Shown here: piece by piece, positions 14,505 to 24,600 of the stretch
Numbering within the stretch: position 1 is the first letter of the stretch
Layout: the number at the start of each line of letters is the position of its first letter
Source: Chryseobacterium sp. KLBC 52
Lineage (GTDB): Bacteria > Bacteroidota > Bacteroidia > Flavobacteriales > Weeksellaceae
Direction: 5' to 3'
DNA: 64,000 nucleotides
Assembly: GCF_003347605.1 (NCBI RefSeq)
Contig: NZ_QDFZ01000016.1
Span: 18,408 to 82,407 of the forward strand
Notes under the pieces: generated by a model
The model's input: only the letters and a program-made list of their open reading frames with translations
Told to the model about the DNA's origin: nothing
Databases searched by the model: none
Made by a program: the position numbers and the translations under genes

Positions 14505-16850
14505 ATGGAAAATAATCATATAGATCAACAATTCAATGAAGCTTCCAGGCTTTCAGAAGAGCCAACAGTTTTTCCTGGTTTTGAAAAAGTATGGGAAAAA
14601 ATTGAAGAAAAATTAGATAAAAAAGAAGATAAAAAGAAAATCATTCCTCTTTGGCTGCCCTATGGTATTGCTGCAAGTTTGATGATTGGTTTAGGGGCTT
14701 TCTACTTTATGAATAAAAAAGAGGTTGCTGAACCTTTACAACCTGTAATAACAGAAAATAAAGGGTCAAACGTTCCTGGTAATAAAGTTGATATTGCAAA
14801 AATAGACAGCCTTACAAAACAGAATATCCAGAAAGAGAAAAATAGTGTTAAGCCGGTAGAAAAACTGGCAATTAATACACTGCCAACTCATACTCAATAT
14901 CCTGTGGGATTTCCTCAGAAAACATTGCCCAATCCCGTGTTTTCAGAAAAAGAGAAAAATGATACTTTATATAGTGATAGAAAAGTAGATTATATCTATT
15001 CAGGGCAACGCAAAGATACCAATGCCGTTAAGAGTATTGAAGAAGTGGTAGTGATGGGATATTCAAAAACAGTTAAAAGTAAGACTGTTTCATCTGCTTC
15101 CACTGTGATGATTGCTTCCACAGACAAAACTTCTGCACATGCTCCGGTTGCAATATCTTCATTGGCAGGAAGTGTTGCCGGAATAGAAGTAACCACTGGA
15201 ATTAAAAAACGTGATGAAATATCAATCAGAGGAGCAAAAAGTATTGATGGCCATTCTACGAACCCTTTATATATTGTTGATGGAATTGTATTAGGCAGAG
15301 AATCTGGATTTTTAAATACCCTTGATCCTAAAAAAATAAAAGAATTAAAAGTACTGAAAGGTCTTGAAGCCACTGCCCTGTATGGAAGCAAAGCTAATAA
15401 CGGAGTTGTTGTCATCACCACGAATGGATTATCTAAAGATGAAATAGAAAAACTTAAAAAAGTTTCTTCAGAAAGTAAAGAGGAAATACTAAAAGAACCT
15501 GAAGAACCTGAAAAAGTACTTCCGAAAGCAGGCCAGCTCACAGCAGGAGAAGTTAACGATTTTTCTAAGTGGGATTATTGGAAAGATATTGCAGTTCCTA
15601 CTCTGGATCAGTATAAAAATACATGGAAGTTCTTCCCTGACAAAAGGGTTTCAGTTCAGTTGGTCAATCAAGACAGAAAACCGGTAATAGGGGAAAAAAT
15701 AAAACTATTGGATGATAAGAAAAATATTATCTGGGAAGCCGTTTCAGATAATCTGGGCAATGTGGAATTATGGATATCACCGATGACTGATGAAAACTCA
15801 GATTCTCAGAAATATTATTTATCTGATGGTTCAGGGCAGATCATCAGTAGTAATCTCAGAACCTTTAAAAATGGGCAAAACCTGATTATTCTTGATAAAC
15901 ACTGTCTGCAAAAGCGTGTATTGGATCTTGCTTTCGTAGTGGATGCTACCGGTTCTATGGGGGATGAGATTTCTTATCTTCAGTCTGAACTTTTGGATGT
16001 GTTGAAAAAGATCGAAGGACAGCTTAAGAATACAACGGTAAGATATGGATCAGTTTTTTACAGAGATCAGGGAGATGAGTATGTAACCCGGAAGTTTGAT
16101 TTTTCAGACAAAGCAGAAGACCTTGTAGGATTTATTAAAAAACAGATGGCCGGCGGTGGCGGCGATACGCCGGAAGCTGTTGTAGAAGCACTAAAAGTTT
16201 CCGTTGATGAGCTGAAGTGGAGTGATGAAAATTCTACTAAAATAATGTTTTTTATTCTGGATGCTCCTCCACACCATTCAGAACAGAATATAAAGGAACT
16301 TTATAGTACAATAAAGGCTGCCGCAAAGAAAGGAATTACCATTATTCCACTGGCAGCCAGTGATACCGATAAACAAACGGAATATCTGATGCGTACATTT
16401 GCTTTACTCACCAATGGAACCTATACGTTCCTTACAGATGACAGTGGAATAGGAAACAGCCATATCAAACCTACCATAGATTCTTATGAAGTTGAAAAAC
16501 TGAATGATTTACTATTAAGATTAATCCTTCAGAGAGCTGTTTTGCCAGAATGCAGCGCAGGAATTTCAAATGATAACATCAACAAAAAAATGGAAAAAGA
16601 AATTGACAGTCAGATTGAGAGTAAAACTGTACTATTTCCAAATCCTACAAAAGGTCAGCTGCAGATAAAAACAAGAAAACCAATTGAAGAACTGTTTATC
16701 TATGATCTTGCCGGAAAGATTATTATGAGAAAAGAAAAACTACCGGAAGGTAAAAATACAATTGATTTAACTTCTTATCCTCAAGGGATTTATCTTGTAC
16801 GTATTCATACTAATGATCTGTGGGAGACATTTAAGATCATTAAAAATTAA
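14505..16850 (+). CDS. Anti-sigma-like membrane protein with TonB plug, VWA and T9SS type A domains
   Basis: 781 residues with an unusual architecture. Residues 1-46 are charged and soluble, like the cytoplasmic part of an anti-sigma factor. Residues 47-68 are one membrane helix (IPLWLPYGIAASLMIGLGAF). Residues 69-175 are a disordered Lys/Pro-rich linker. Residues ~177-307 are a SusC-type plug (SIEEVVVMGYSK, SIRGAKS, PLYIVDGI, VLKGLEATALYGSKANNG). Residues ~470-645 are a VWA domain with MIDAS D480-A-T-G-S-M. Residues ~708-781 are a T9SS type A sorting domain (VLFPNPTKGQLQIKT). No cleavable signal peptide is visible, which is hard to reconcile with T9SS export. It probably transmits an envelope signal to the sigma factor; its exact function is unknown. 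Confidence 0.85.
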   Translation: MENNHIDQQFNEASRLSEEPTVFPGFEKVWEKIEEKLDKKEDKKKIIPLWLPYGIAASLMIGLGAFYFMNKKEVAEPLQPVITENKGSNVPGNKVDIAKIDSLTKQNIQKEKNSVKPVEKLAINTLPTHTQYPVGFPQKTLPNPVFSEKEKNDTLYSDRKVDYIYSGQRKDTNAVKSIEEVVVMGYSKTVKSKTVSSASTVMIASTDKTSAHAPVAISSLAGSVAGIEVTTGIKKRDEISIRGAKSIDGHSTNPLYIVDGIVLGRESGFLNTLDPKKIKELKVLKGLEATALYGSKANNGVVVITTNGLSKDEIEKLKKVSSESKEEILKEPEEPEKVLPKAGQLTAGEVNDFSKWDYWKDIAVPTLDQYKNTWKFFPDKRVSVQLVNQDRKPVIGEKIKLLDDKKNIIWEAVSDNLGNVELWISPMTDENSDSQKYYLSDGSGQIISSNLRTFKNGQNLIILDKHCLQKRVLDLAFVVDATGSMGDEISYLQSELLDVLKKIEGQLKNTTVRYGSVFYRDQGDEYVTRKFDFSDKAEDLVGFIKKQMAGGGGDTPEAVVEALKVSVDELKWSDENSTKIMFFILDAPPHHSEQNIKELYSTIKAAAKKGITIIPLAASDTDKQTEYLMRTFALLTNGTYTFLTDDSGIGNSHIKPTIDSYEVEKLNDLLLRLILQRAVLPECSAGISNDNINKKMEKEIDSQIESKTVLFPNPTKGQLQIKTRKPIEELFIYDLAGKIIMRKEKLPEGKNTIDLTSYPQGIYLVRIHTNDLWETFKIIKN

Positions 16851-16940
16851 CTGTCTTTTTTATTTAAGGAATAAGTTTTATTTAACAATTATTAACAGGT
16901 TTGAATTTATTTTAATAATTTCCTGTCGAAATTTTTAAAG

Positions 16941-18848
16941 ATGAAAAAAATTGTAATAACCATGCTAGGGCTTGTTGCATTGACAAGCTGTAAAACTCAA
17001 AAAAATACTGAAACGTCCAAGGAGACAAAGACTTATAGTGTCAGGAAAGATAAAGATCAGGATGGGATTCCTAATCAATTGGATAAATGTCCTGATATTG
17101 CCGGTCCGGTAGAAAATGAAGGCTGTCCGTGGGTAGAGTCGGATGGAGATGGTGTTATTGATAAAGATGACGCATGTCCTACAGTGACAGGACCTCCTGA
17201 AAATAATGGCTGTCCATGGCCGGACACAGATGGAGATGGTATTTTGGACAAAGATGATGCCTGTCCTACGGTTCCGGGATTACCGGAATATAATGGCTGT
17301 CCGAAACCAAAGTCAGTGACCGCAATGGAAGTAGTAAGTTCCAGGAAATTCCATGAATCGGGAAGAGTGTACGACCATCATGTAGGTGATAAAAAGAATG
17401 TTAAAAAGACTACAAAAAAGGCAGATCAGGATATTGATTATAACAATGAAGAATATGCAGCGTTAGTTGAAAATGCATTTGAATTAACCCGTAATCAACC
17501 TGTTTCTACCTTCTCTATTGATGTAGACAATGCTTCCTATTCCAATGTCAGAAGAATGATCAGTTACGGAGGTAAGGTTGATAAAAACTCAGTGAGAGTA
17601 GAAGAGATGATTAATTATTTTAAATATAATTATCCTCAACCCACAAATGGCGATCCTTTTTCAATTAATACAGAATACAGTGCATCTCCATGGAATCCTA
17701 AACATAAATTGCTCAAAATAGGACTTCAGGGGAAAAATATTCCGATGGATCGTCTGCCTGCTTCCAATATTGTTTTTCTTATTGATGTTTCAGGTTCAAT
17801 GAGTCAGGAAAATAAACTGCCATTGCTGAAGTCTTCTCTTAAAGTTTTACTGAACCAGCTCAGACCTAAGGATAAAGTTGGGATTGTAGTATATGCGGGT
17901 AGTGCAGGAATGGTACTTCCCCCAACGTCAGCAGGTGAAAAAGAAAAAATAATTCAGGCATTAGATAAGCTTGAGGCAGGAGGAAGTACAGCGGGAGGAG
18001 AAGGAATTGAACTGGCCTATACACTAGCGAAGCAAAACTTTATAAAAGGAGGAAATAACAGAGTTGTTCTGGCAACAGATGGTGATTTTAATGTGGGAGC
18101 TTCTTCTGCCTCAGATATCGAAGCGTTGATCACAGAAAAAAGGAAAACCGGGATTTTCCTTACCTGCCTCGGCTATGGAATGGGAAATTACAAAGACAAT
18201 ACCATGGAAATTCTGGCTGACAAAGGAAACGGAAATTATGCTTATATTGATAATATGCAGGAAGCCAATAAATTCCTGGGAAGAGAATTTGCCGGAAACA
18301 TTTATACCATTGCCAAAGATGTAAAAGTGCAGATTGAATTTAATCCTAAATATGTAAAATCATACCGACTGATCGGCTATGAAAACAGAAAACTGAGAAA
18401 TGAAGACTTTATAAATGATAAGATTGATGCAGGAGAACTAGGAAGCGGACATACAGTAACTGCTTTATATGAAGTGATCCCGGCCAACGTAGATTCTGAA
18501 TTTATCCCAAAAGAAACAAAATTGAAATACTCTGAAATTTCTAAAAAGAAGAACTTTGGAGATGAAATGGCAACGGTAAAATTCAGATACAAAAAACCTG
18601 ATGGAGACAAAAGCATTGAGATAACTAAAGTGATTAAAAAAGAAAATAAATCTTCAGTGAGTCCGGATTTTAAATTTGCATCTTCCGTAGCCTGGTTCGG
18701 TTTAGTACTTAGAAACTCAGAACTGATTACAAAAAAAGATCTTTCCGATATTGAAAACCTTGCTAAACAGGGAAAAAGTAAGGATGAAGAAGGCTATCGT
18801 TCAGAATTTATAAAGCTGATAGAGAGCTATAAAACAATTCAAAAGTAA
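16941..18848 (+). CDS. VWA domain lipoprotein with thrombospondin type-3 repeats (YfbK-like)
   Basis: 635 residues. The signal peptide ends in a lipobox (LVALTSC, Cys17). Residues ~36-121 hold three thrombospondin type-3 calcium repeats of the form DxDxDG...CP...GCP. Then comes a YfbK-type N-terminal VWA-associated domain (PVSTFSIDVDNASYSNVRRM), a VWA domain with MIDAS D282-V-S-G-S-M, and a C-terminal DUF3520-like part ending in ELITKKDLSDIENLAKQG. It is predicted to be a metal-dependent adhesion or scaffold protein anchored in the outer membrane. It is the second VWA protein in the locus, 90 bp after the first. A strong terminator follows, so the genes downstream may be less transcribed. Confidence 0.9.
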   Translation: MKKIVITMLGLVALTSCKTQKNTETSKETKTYSVRKDKDQDGIPNQLDKCPDIAGPVENEGCPWVESDGDGVIDKDDACPTVTGPPENNGCPWPDTDGDGILDKDDACPTVPGLPEYNGCPKPKSVTAMEVVSSRKFHESGRVYDHHVGDKKNVKKTTKKADQDIDYNNEEYAALVENAFELTRNQPVSTFSIDVDNASYSNVRRMISYGGKVDKNSVRVEEMINYFKYNYPQPTNGDPFSINTEYSASPWNPKHKLLKIGLQGKNIPMDRLPASNIVFLIDVSGSMSQENKLPLLKSSLKVLLNQLRPKDKVGIVVYAGSAGMVLPPTSAGEKEKIIQALDKLEAGGSTAGGEGIELAYTLAKQNFIKGGNNRVVLATDGDFNVGASSASDIEALITEKRKTGIFLTCLGYGMGNYKDNTMEILADKGNGNYAYIDNMQEANKFLGREFAGNIYTIAKDVKVQIEFNPKYVKSYRLIGYENRKLRNEDFINDKIDAGELGSGHTVTALYEVIPANVDSEFIPKETKLKYSEISKKKNFGDEMATVKFRYKKPDGDKSIEITKVIKKENKSSVSPDFKFASSVAWFGLVLRNSELITKKDLSDIENLAKQGKSKDEEGYRSEFIKLIESYKTIQK

Positions 18849-18853
18849 TTTAT

Positions 18854-18887
18854 AAAAAAAGAAATTTCCCCGGAAATTTCTTTTTTT
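18854..18887 (+). terminator. Perfect 16-bp hairpin with T tract inside the locus
   Basis: AAAAAAAGAAATTTCC (18854-18869) pairs perfectly with GGAAATTTCTTTTTTT (18872-18887). It lies 5 bp after the VWA lipoprotein stop and 25 bp before the barrel gene ATG. It either ends the first transcript or acts as a partial terminator within one operon. Confidence 0.85.
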
Positions 18888-18912
18888 ATATTTTTAAGCA
18901 TACTAATAACTG

Positions 18913-21681
18913 ATGAAAAAGAATTATTTGCTGTTGCTGCCATTTACCATTACTCTATTACAGGCACAAAATTCACAATTGTACTATTCCGGAAAATTTT
19001 TGACATCTAAGGATAAAGAACAGAATTTTTTAAAGGTTTATAATAAGAACAGCGGTATCTATGAACTGACTGATGAGAAAGGGTTTGCCATCATCGCTGC
19101 CAAACCTTATGATACCCTTGTATGGAACCAAGGGAAAAATACCCATGTTATTTCTTCTTATGAACTCAGGGAATTAAAAACGATTCTGGAAAGTCAGACA
19201 GGAAGCAAAAGTGTTGAAAATATTTACAGTAAAGCCTATGACAGTCTTGTTTCAAAGGAGATTAAAGACGATTTCAGTATTGAAAAAACTAAAACCCAAC
19301 TCAGTAAAGGCTCCCATTCTTACTTTGATAAAATAAGAAAATTAAAGCAAAAGAACGACAGTGTTTATGTTTTAAAAAGGATCAATGAGACAACATTGCT
19401 CTTTAACGGAAGCTTTACCACATCTTTTGATATTAAAAGCAGAAATGCTGTTCCGGAGACTCAAAATAAGTATGTCCAGGGAAGATCTGAGAATGGAAAT
19501 CTTGTTTGGAAAGGCCCTGAAACGAATGAAATGTTCAGTTTTGGACCGGATCTATCTACCCTTGGATTTAGTGGGTTACCTTACGAGTACGATCAGAATG
19601 GAAAACTAATTCCATGGGTTGATGGACTTCAGCGTGCAAAAAGGTACGATAATAACCTTTTTAAAACCACAGTAGGTTATAATAACCAGTTGAATCTAAA
19701 TGCTTTTATACAACAGGGTAACAATGAAAAACTCCGTCTTGCCCTGAATCTGGGGCAGCAAAAGAACCAGATGTACTTTGTGGATCAGTTTGATATTACC
19801 AATACCCTTAAAGCCAAACTGAATGCAGATTTGGGTAGATATTACATTAATCTTGCTTTTAATTACGAAGAAGATAAAGCAACCAATACCAATAGAATAG
19901 GGCTGTTCAACAGAGCTTACCAAAACTCATTGTTAACGCCCGTTTCTTTTTCAAATGAACAAAATACTTTCCTGAATAACGGTTCGCAGAGAAGCTACAG
20001 CAAATATGCAGACAATCCTTCATTCCTTTTTGAGCAGGATAGCAAATACCGCTATAAGAATCGGGACAGGCAGTTTAGTCTGAACGTAGCGAAAGACTGG
20101 GATCAGTTTAAACTGAATATTACTCAGTCCTATGAAAGTATTACTACCTGGAATCAGGACCAATATAAACCTTCTACTTATGGTTTCATCAGCGGTGTAT
20201 CGAATGAAAGGATTCAAAACAACAGTTCCTATCATTCCAATATACAGGGCTCTTATTCATTGGGAGGCTATAACTTTAGAAATACTTTCAGCCTGAATTT
20301 TATTTTAAATGATAAAAAATCCGACATTTATAACAGCCTGACTCATCAAAAGTATCTCTATCAGAGAACTTCGCAGGATCATATTTTTAATTATAATATG
20401 AACATCCGCGATTATGATTTTGAAGCAGGTTTTAATCTTGGAAATTCATTTTATATCTCCAATACTTCCCTTAAAAATAATTATTGGCTTCCAAAGGCTA
20501 ACTTTTATTTAAAGTTCAATGAGATCTTCAATTGGTATAATTACAATTTTAAATTATTGGGAAGCTATACACAATTAAGCTCCGAGCCGGAAATTACAAG
20601 ATCCTATGCTTCGTATTCTACTACTTTGCTGAAGGCGGAAAATTACAATCAATATTTTCCGGTACAGGAAGTAGAAAGTTTCCGGGGTTTATCAAATATT
20701 AATACTCAGGAATGGAAAATTGGAGCCAGGCTGAATCTTGGGTATAAAATAAGCGTAGATGGAGAATATTTTAATAAAAAGAATACTGATGATATATTTC
20801 CTGTTTTTGAAAACAATCAGTTACGACTTAAAAATATAGCAGATCATACGTACAGCGGATATGAATTCAATTTTGCTTACGAACGATTACGTCTGGGATA
20901 CGATATGTATACCACCCATAAAGTTTCCTTTTTCAAATATAAAGATATTGTAGATCGCATGGCTCCGGGATATCAGGATCTGGCGGTTTCAGGATTCAAA
21001 GATATTTATAAAACACTATCAGAAGGTCAGGTTTTGGGTGCTGTCATGGGAAGTTACTTTGAAAAAAATGCAGCCGGACAACTGATCATTGATGAGTTCG
21101 GATTTCCTAAAAAAGCAGACGGAATGAAAATTATTGCAGATCCTACACCGGATTTTGTGATGAAATTCAACCACAGTTTTGCCTATAAAAACTGGTCTTT
21201 AGATATCAATTGGGAATGGAAAAAAGGAGGCCACCTTTGGAACGGGACACAGGCTGTTCTCGATTACTACGGTCGTTCTTACGGCTCAGGAGAAGAAAGG
21301 AATATCAAAAATTATATTTTCGAAGGTGCACAGGCCAATGGAACTGTCAACCAAATTCCTGTGGATTTCTATGATCCCAACCAGAATGTTATGGAAAACA
21401 GGTGGTCGAGGTACGGTTATTTAGGCGTGGCTGAAAATTATGTTCAAAAGGCAGATTATATAAGAATCAACAATATATCCCTTTCCTCAGATTTCCCGAT
21501 TAACAACAGGAAACAGAATCTTAGACTGACTTTTTATGTAAACAATGTTATGCTATGGCAGGCTAATAATGGGGTAGATCCCAACCAGAATTTCTACGAT
21601 ATGAGCAATGGAAGAGGATTGGATTTTTTTAATCTTCCTTCCTTTAAAACATTTGGCTGTATTGTTTCACTTAAATTTTAA
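18913..21681 (+). CDS. SusC-like outer membrane beta-barrel lacking a plug domain
   Basis: 922 residues with a signal peptide (MKKNYLLLLPFTITLLQAQ). Residues ~25-75 resemble a carboxypeptidase-regulatory-like fold. The barrel begins near residue 160 with NGSFTTSFDIKSRNAVPETQ and KYVQGRSENG, the usual sequence just after the plug of SusC proteins. It ends with the SusC-type last strands (RINNISLSSDFPI, LRLTFYVNNVMLWQANNG, NLPSFKTFGCIVSLKF). The plug motifs (VDGIP, LKDAAATALYGSRGANGV) are absent. Without a plug the pore should need blocking by another protein. The next gene, 3 bp downstream, encodes a plug within a macroglobulin. No SusD gene is adjacent. Confidence 0.85.
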   Translation: MKKNYLLLLPFTITLLQAQNSQLYYSGKFLTSKDKEQNFLKVYNKNSGIYELTDEKGFAIIAAKPYDTLVWNQGKNTHVISSYELRELKTILESQTGSKSVENIYSKAYDSLVSKEIKDDFSIEKTKTQLSKGSHSYFDKIRKLKQKNDSVYVLKRINETTLLFNGSFTTSFDIKSRNAVPETQNKYVQGRSENGNLVWKGPETNEMFSFGPDLSTLGFSGLPYEYDQNGKLIPWVDGLQRAKRYDNNLFKTTVGYNNQLNLNAFIQQGNNEKLRLALNLGQQKNQMYFVDQFDITNTLKAKLNADLGRYYINLAFNYEEDKATNTNRIGLFNRAYQNSLLTPVSFSNEQNTFLNNGSQRSYSKYADNPSFLFEQDSKYRYKNRDRQFSLNVAKDWDQFKLNITQSYESITTWNQDQYKPSTYGFISGVSNERIQNNSSYHSNIQGSYSLGGYNFRNTFSLNFILNDKKSDIYNSLTHQKYLYQRTSQDHIFNYNMNIRDYDFEAGFNLGNSFYISNTSLKNNYWLPKANFYLKFNEIFNWYNYNFKLLGSYTQLSSEPEITRSYASYSTTLLKAENYNQYFPVQEVESFRGLSNINTQEWKIGARLNLGYKISVDGEYFNKKNTDDIFPVFENNQLRLKNIADHTYSGYEFNFAYERLRLGYDMYTTHKVSFFKYKDIVDRMAPGYQDLAVSGFKDIYKTLSEGQVLGAVMGSYFEKNAAGQLIIDEFGFPKKADGMKIIADPTPDFVMKFNHSFAYKNWSLDINWEWKKGGHLWNGTQAVLDYYGRSYGSGEERNIKNYIFEGAQANGTVNQIPVDFYDPNQNVMENRWSRYGYLGVAENYVQKADYIRINNISLSSDFPINNRKQNLRLTFYVNNVMLWQANNGVDPNQNFYDMSNGRGLDFFNLPSFKTFGCIVSLKF

Positions 21682-21684
21682 CTC

Positions 21685-24600
21685 ATGAATCTCAAGTTTA
21701 TATCAACCTATATCATCCTGCTGTGCTTATTGCTTTCAGCCTTTTCTGTGAAAGGCCAGCAACCATTTCAGGACTTTGAAAAAGAAAAGACCTACATTCA
21801 GACCAATCATGTTTTTTATAAACCTGGGGAGCAAATGTATTTTAAAATATATGTGGTAAAAGGAAACAATAATTTACCGGTCGAAGAAAGCAGGGTCGTA
21901 AATTTCGAAATAACAGATCCTGCAGGAAGTATTGTGAAAAAATTAAAATATGAAATTACCAATGGATACGCCCGGGGAGATTTCTATTTTGCTGAAGACA
22001 TGAAGGGTGGCATCTATAAAATCAGAGCTTTTACCAACTGGATGCAGAACGAAGAAGGGAAAAATACCTTCGAAAAAGAAATTACCCTCCAGAAAATTGT
22101 ATCACCAAGGATTTTAATGAAGCTTGATTTTCCTAAAAAAGGATATGGCCCGGGAGATGAGGTAAGTGCCGATTTTTCAATGAGAAGTCTTAGCAATCTT
22201 CCGATTCCTTTTTACGAAGCAGATTACACCGTAATGCACAACGGAGAAACCATTTCAGAAGGAAAACTTATTACTGATAAAGAAGGCAAAAAACTGTTGA
22301 CTTTTAAGCTTCCTGAAGTTTTGAAATCCTCTGATGCTCTTTTAAATATCAAGGTGAATTTTGACGGATTTACCGAATCCATCTCCAGAAATATTCCTGT
22401 TGTCCTGAATAATCTGGATGTGAAATTCTTACCTGAAGGCGGAACTTTTGTCAATGGAATAGAACAGAATATCGCTTTTAAAATTCTGGATGAGTTTGAA
22501 AAACCTGTAGATGCTGTTCTGGCAGTTTACAATCAGAATCACGAAAAAATAAAGGAAATTTCAGCCTATAATTTCGGAATGGGAAACTTCCGGTTTACGC
22601 CTAAAATAGGAGAAACTTATTATGCAAAAGTGCTGAAACCGGAAAATATTACCCAGACTTTTAATCTTCCGGTAGCAAAAAATGAAGGACTGGTTTTGAA
22701 TATTCGGAATGAAAATAAAAACCTGAATGTTACCATCGTTTCTACCCGGGAAAAAACAATTACCCTGTTGGGAAGTTTCCGCGGAAAAGACGTTTACAGC
22801 AAAATCATTTCGCTGAAAAAAGGAATGAATTCTTTAAAAATTTCAGAAAAGGATTTCCCTACAGGAATCTGCAGGTTCACCGTTCTGGAAAACAGTATGC
22901 CGATTGCAGAAAGGATTGTTTTCGCTAATAAAGTAAACCAGCTGAATATAAAAGTTACCCCTGTAAAGCAACATTATCTGCCGAGGGAAAAAGTGATGCT
23001 GAATATTGAAACTACCGATGAAAATAATAAACCTGTTCCCGCTAATCTTGGAATAAGTGTAGTAGATGATAAGCTATGGACTTATGCCGATGATAAGCAG
23101 AATCATATTATTTCCTGGCTTTTGATGGACTCTGAGCTCAAAGGGAAAATTGAAAAACCTCAGTTTTATTTCGATAAAAAAGAAGAAAAAGCAGATAAAA
23201 GCTTAGATCTTGTGATGCTGACAAACGGTTACAGATATTTTGAGCCTATTCCGGAAATTGTGAAGAGCAATAAATACAAATACCTTCCTGAAAAGAAAAA
23301 CACAATCTATGGCGTGGTAGAAGATGAAAACAAAAAGCCGGTGAAAGCAGATGTTTTTCTTTTGGATACCTATAACAAAAAGATTCTCAAGCAGGCCGTT
23401 GCAGAAAATGGAAAGTTCTATTTTTCAGATTTAAATGCAAATAATTCTTATAAAATTATTGCAAAGTCTTTTCAGCCAAAACATCAGCTGAAAATCAGAA
23501 TTCTGTCTTATAATCTGGATATTAATCCTTTAGTAAAGCAGAAACTTACCCATATAGATGTAGAAGAAATTGTAAAGGAAGCTGAAAGAAAAGAAGAAAT
23601 AAAAAAAGAAAACAGAAACAATACCAGTCAGTTAAATCACCCGGGAAGATCAAAAACTGATACTATCAGTAGAAATAAGAGTATTGAAGAAGTAATTGTT
23701 GTGGGGTACGGTGTAAAGAAAGATCAATTAACGGTTGCTTCTACCACAGTATCTTCTTCTATGGAAATGCAGAATGCCAGTGTAACTTCTCTGTTGAGTG
23801 GAAAAGTTGCCGGATTGGTGGTCACAAGTGCCGGGCAGCCGGGAGCGGGAGAACAGATCAATATCAGAGGAACGGCCTCTATTACCAATAAGAACCCGCT
23901 ATTCATTGTGGATGGTATTCCTGTCGAAAACTTTAATACGACGATCAATCCAAATGATATTAACAGTATTACCGTTTTGAAAGATGCTGCTGCTACCGCT
24001 GTTTACGGAAGCAGAGCTGTGAATGGAGTAGTGATCGTCAACTCATCCAAAAATAGAAAATCAGAAATAAGTTTTGATATTACTCCGAAATCTTACCTCG
24101 CCATACAAACTTTGCCTTATGGAAATCTTATTTCATATGCAGGGGCAAGAGAATTTGTTTATCCTGAATATAAATCCACCAATACCTCTTACCGTTTTGA
24201 TTACAGAGAAGCGCTTTACTGGAATCCGGTAGTAGAAACGGATAAAAATGGGAAGGCAAAAGTGGAGTTTTATAATTCAGATGCCAATTCCACTTTCAGA
24301 ATTATGACAGAAGGAATTTCTGCTTCAGGACTTGTGGGAAGGGATGAAACTACGTACGCTGCGCAGAGTCTTATTTCTATTGATGCTAAAATTCCTCAGT
24401 ATCTGACGAGAACAGATCAGATAACAATTCCTGTGGTGATTAAAAATAATTCTCCTGAAACGCGCAAAATGACCATGGATGTAATTGTTCCGAACCATGT
24501 AAAACTTATCAGTTCTGATAGTCTTATCACTTTAAAGCCATTGGAATCAGGAAGATTATTTGTAAGAATACAGACCGATGAGATAGTGAATTCCAATATC

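Noticed and set aside
14996..15541. 181-codon minus-strand open frame
   Set aside because: Antisense to the plug region of the VWA/T9SS protein gene, hydrophobic and repetitive, no start context; a shadow of the real gene.
15900..16450. VWA region as part of a MoxR/BatA-type operon
   Set aside because: No MoxR ATPase, Bat or Mg-chelatase-like gene is nearby; the context is an ECF sigma locus.
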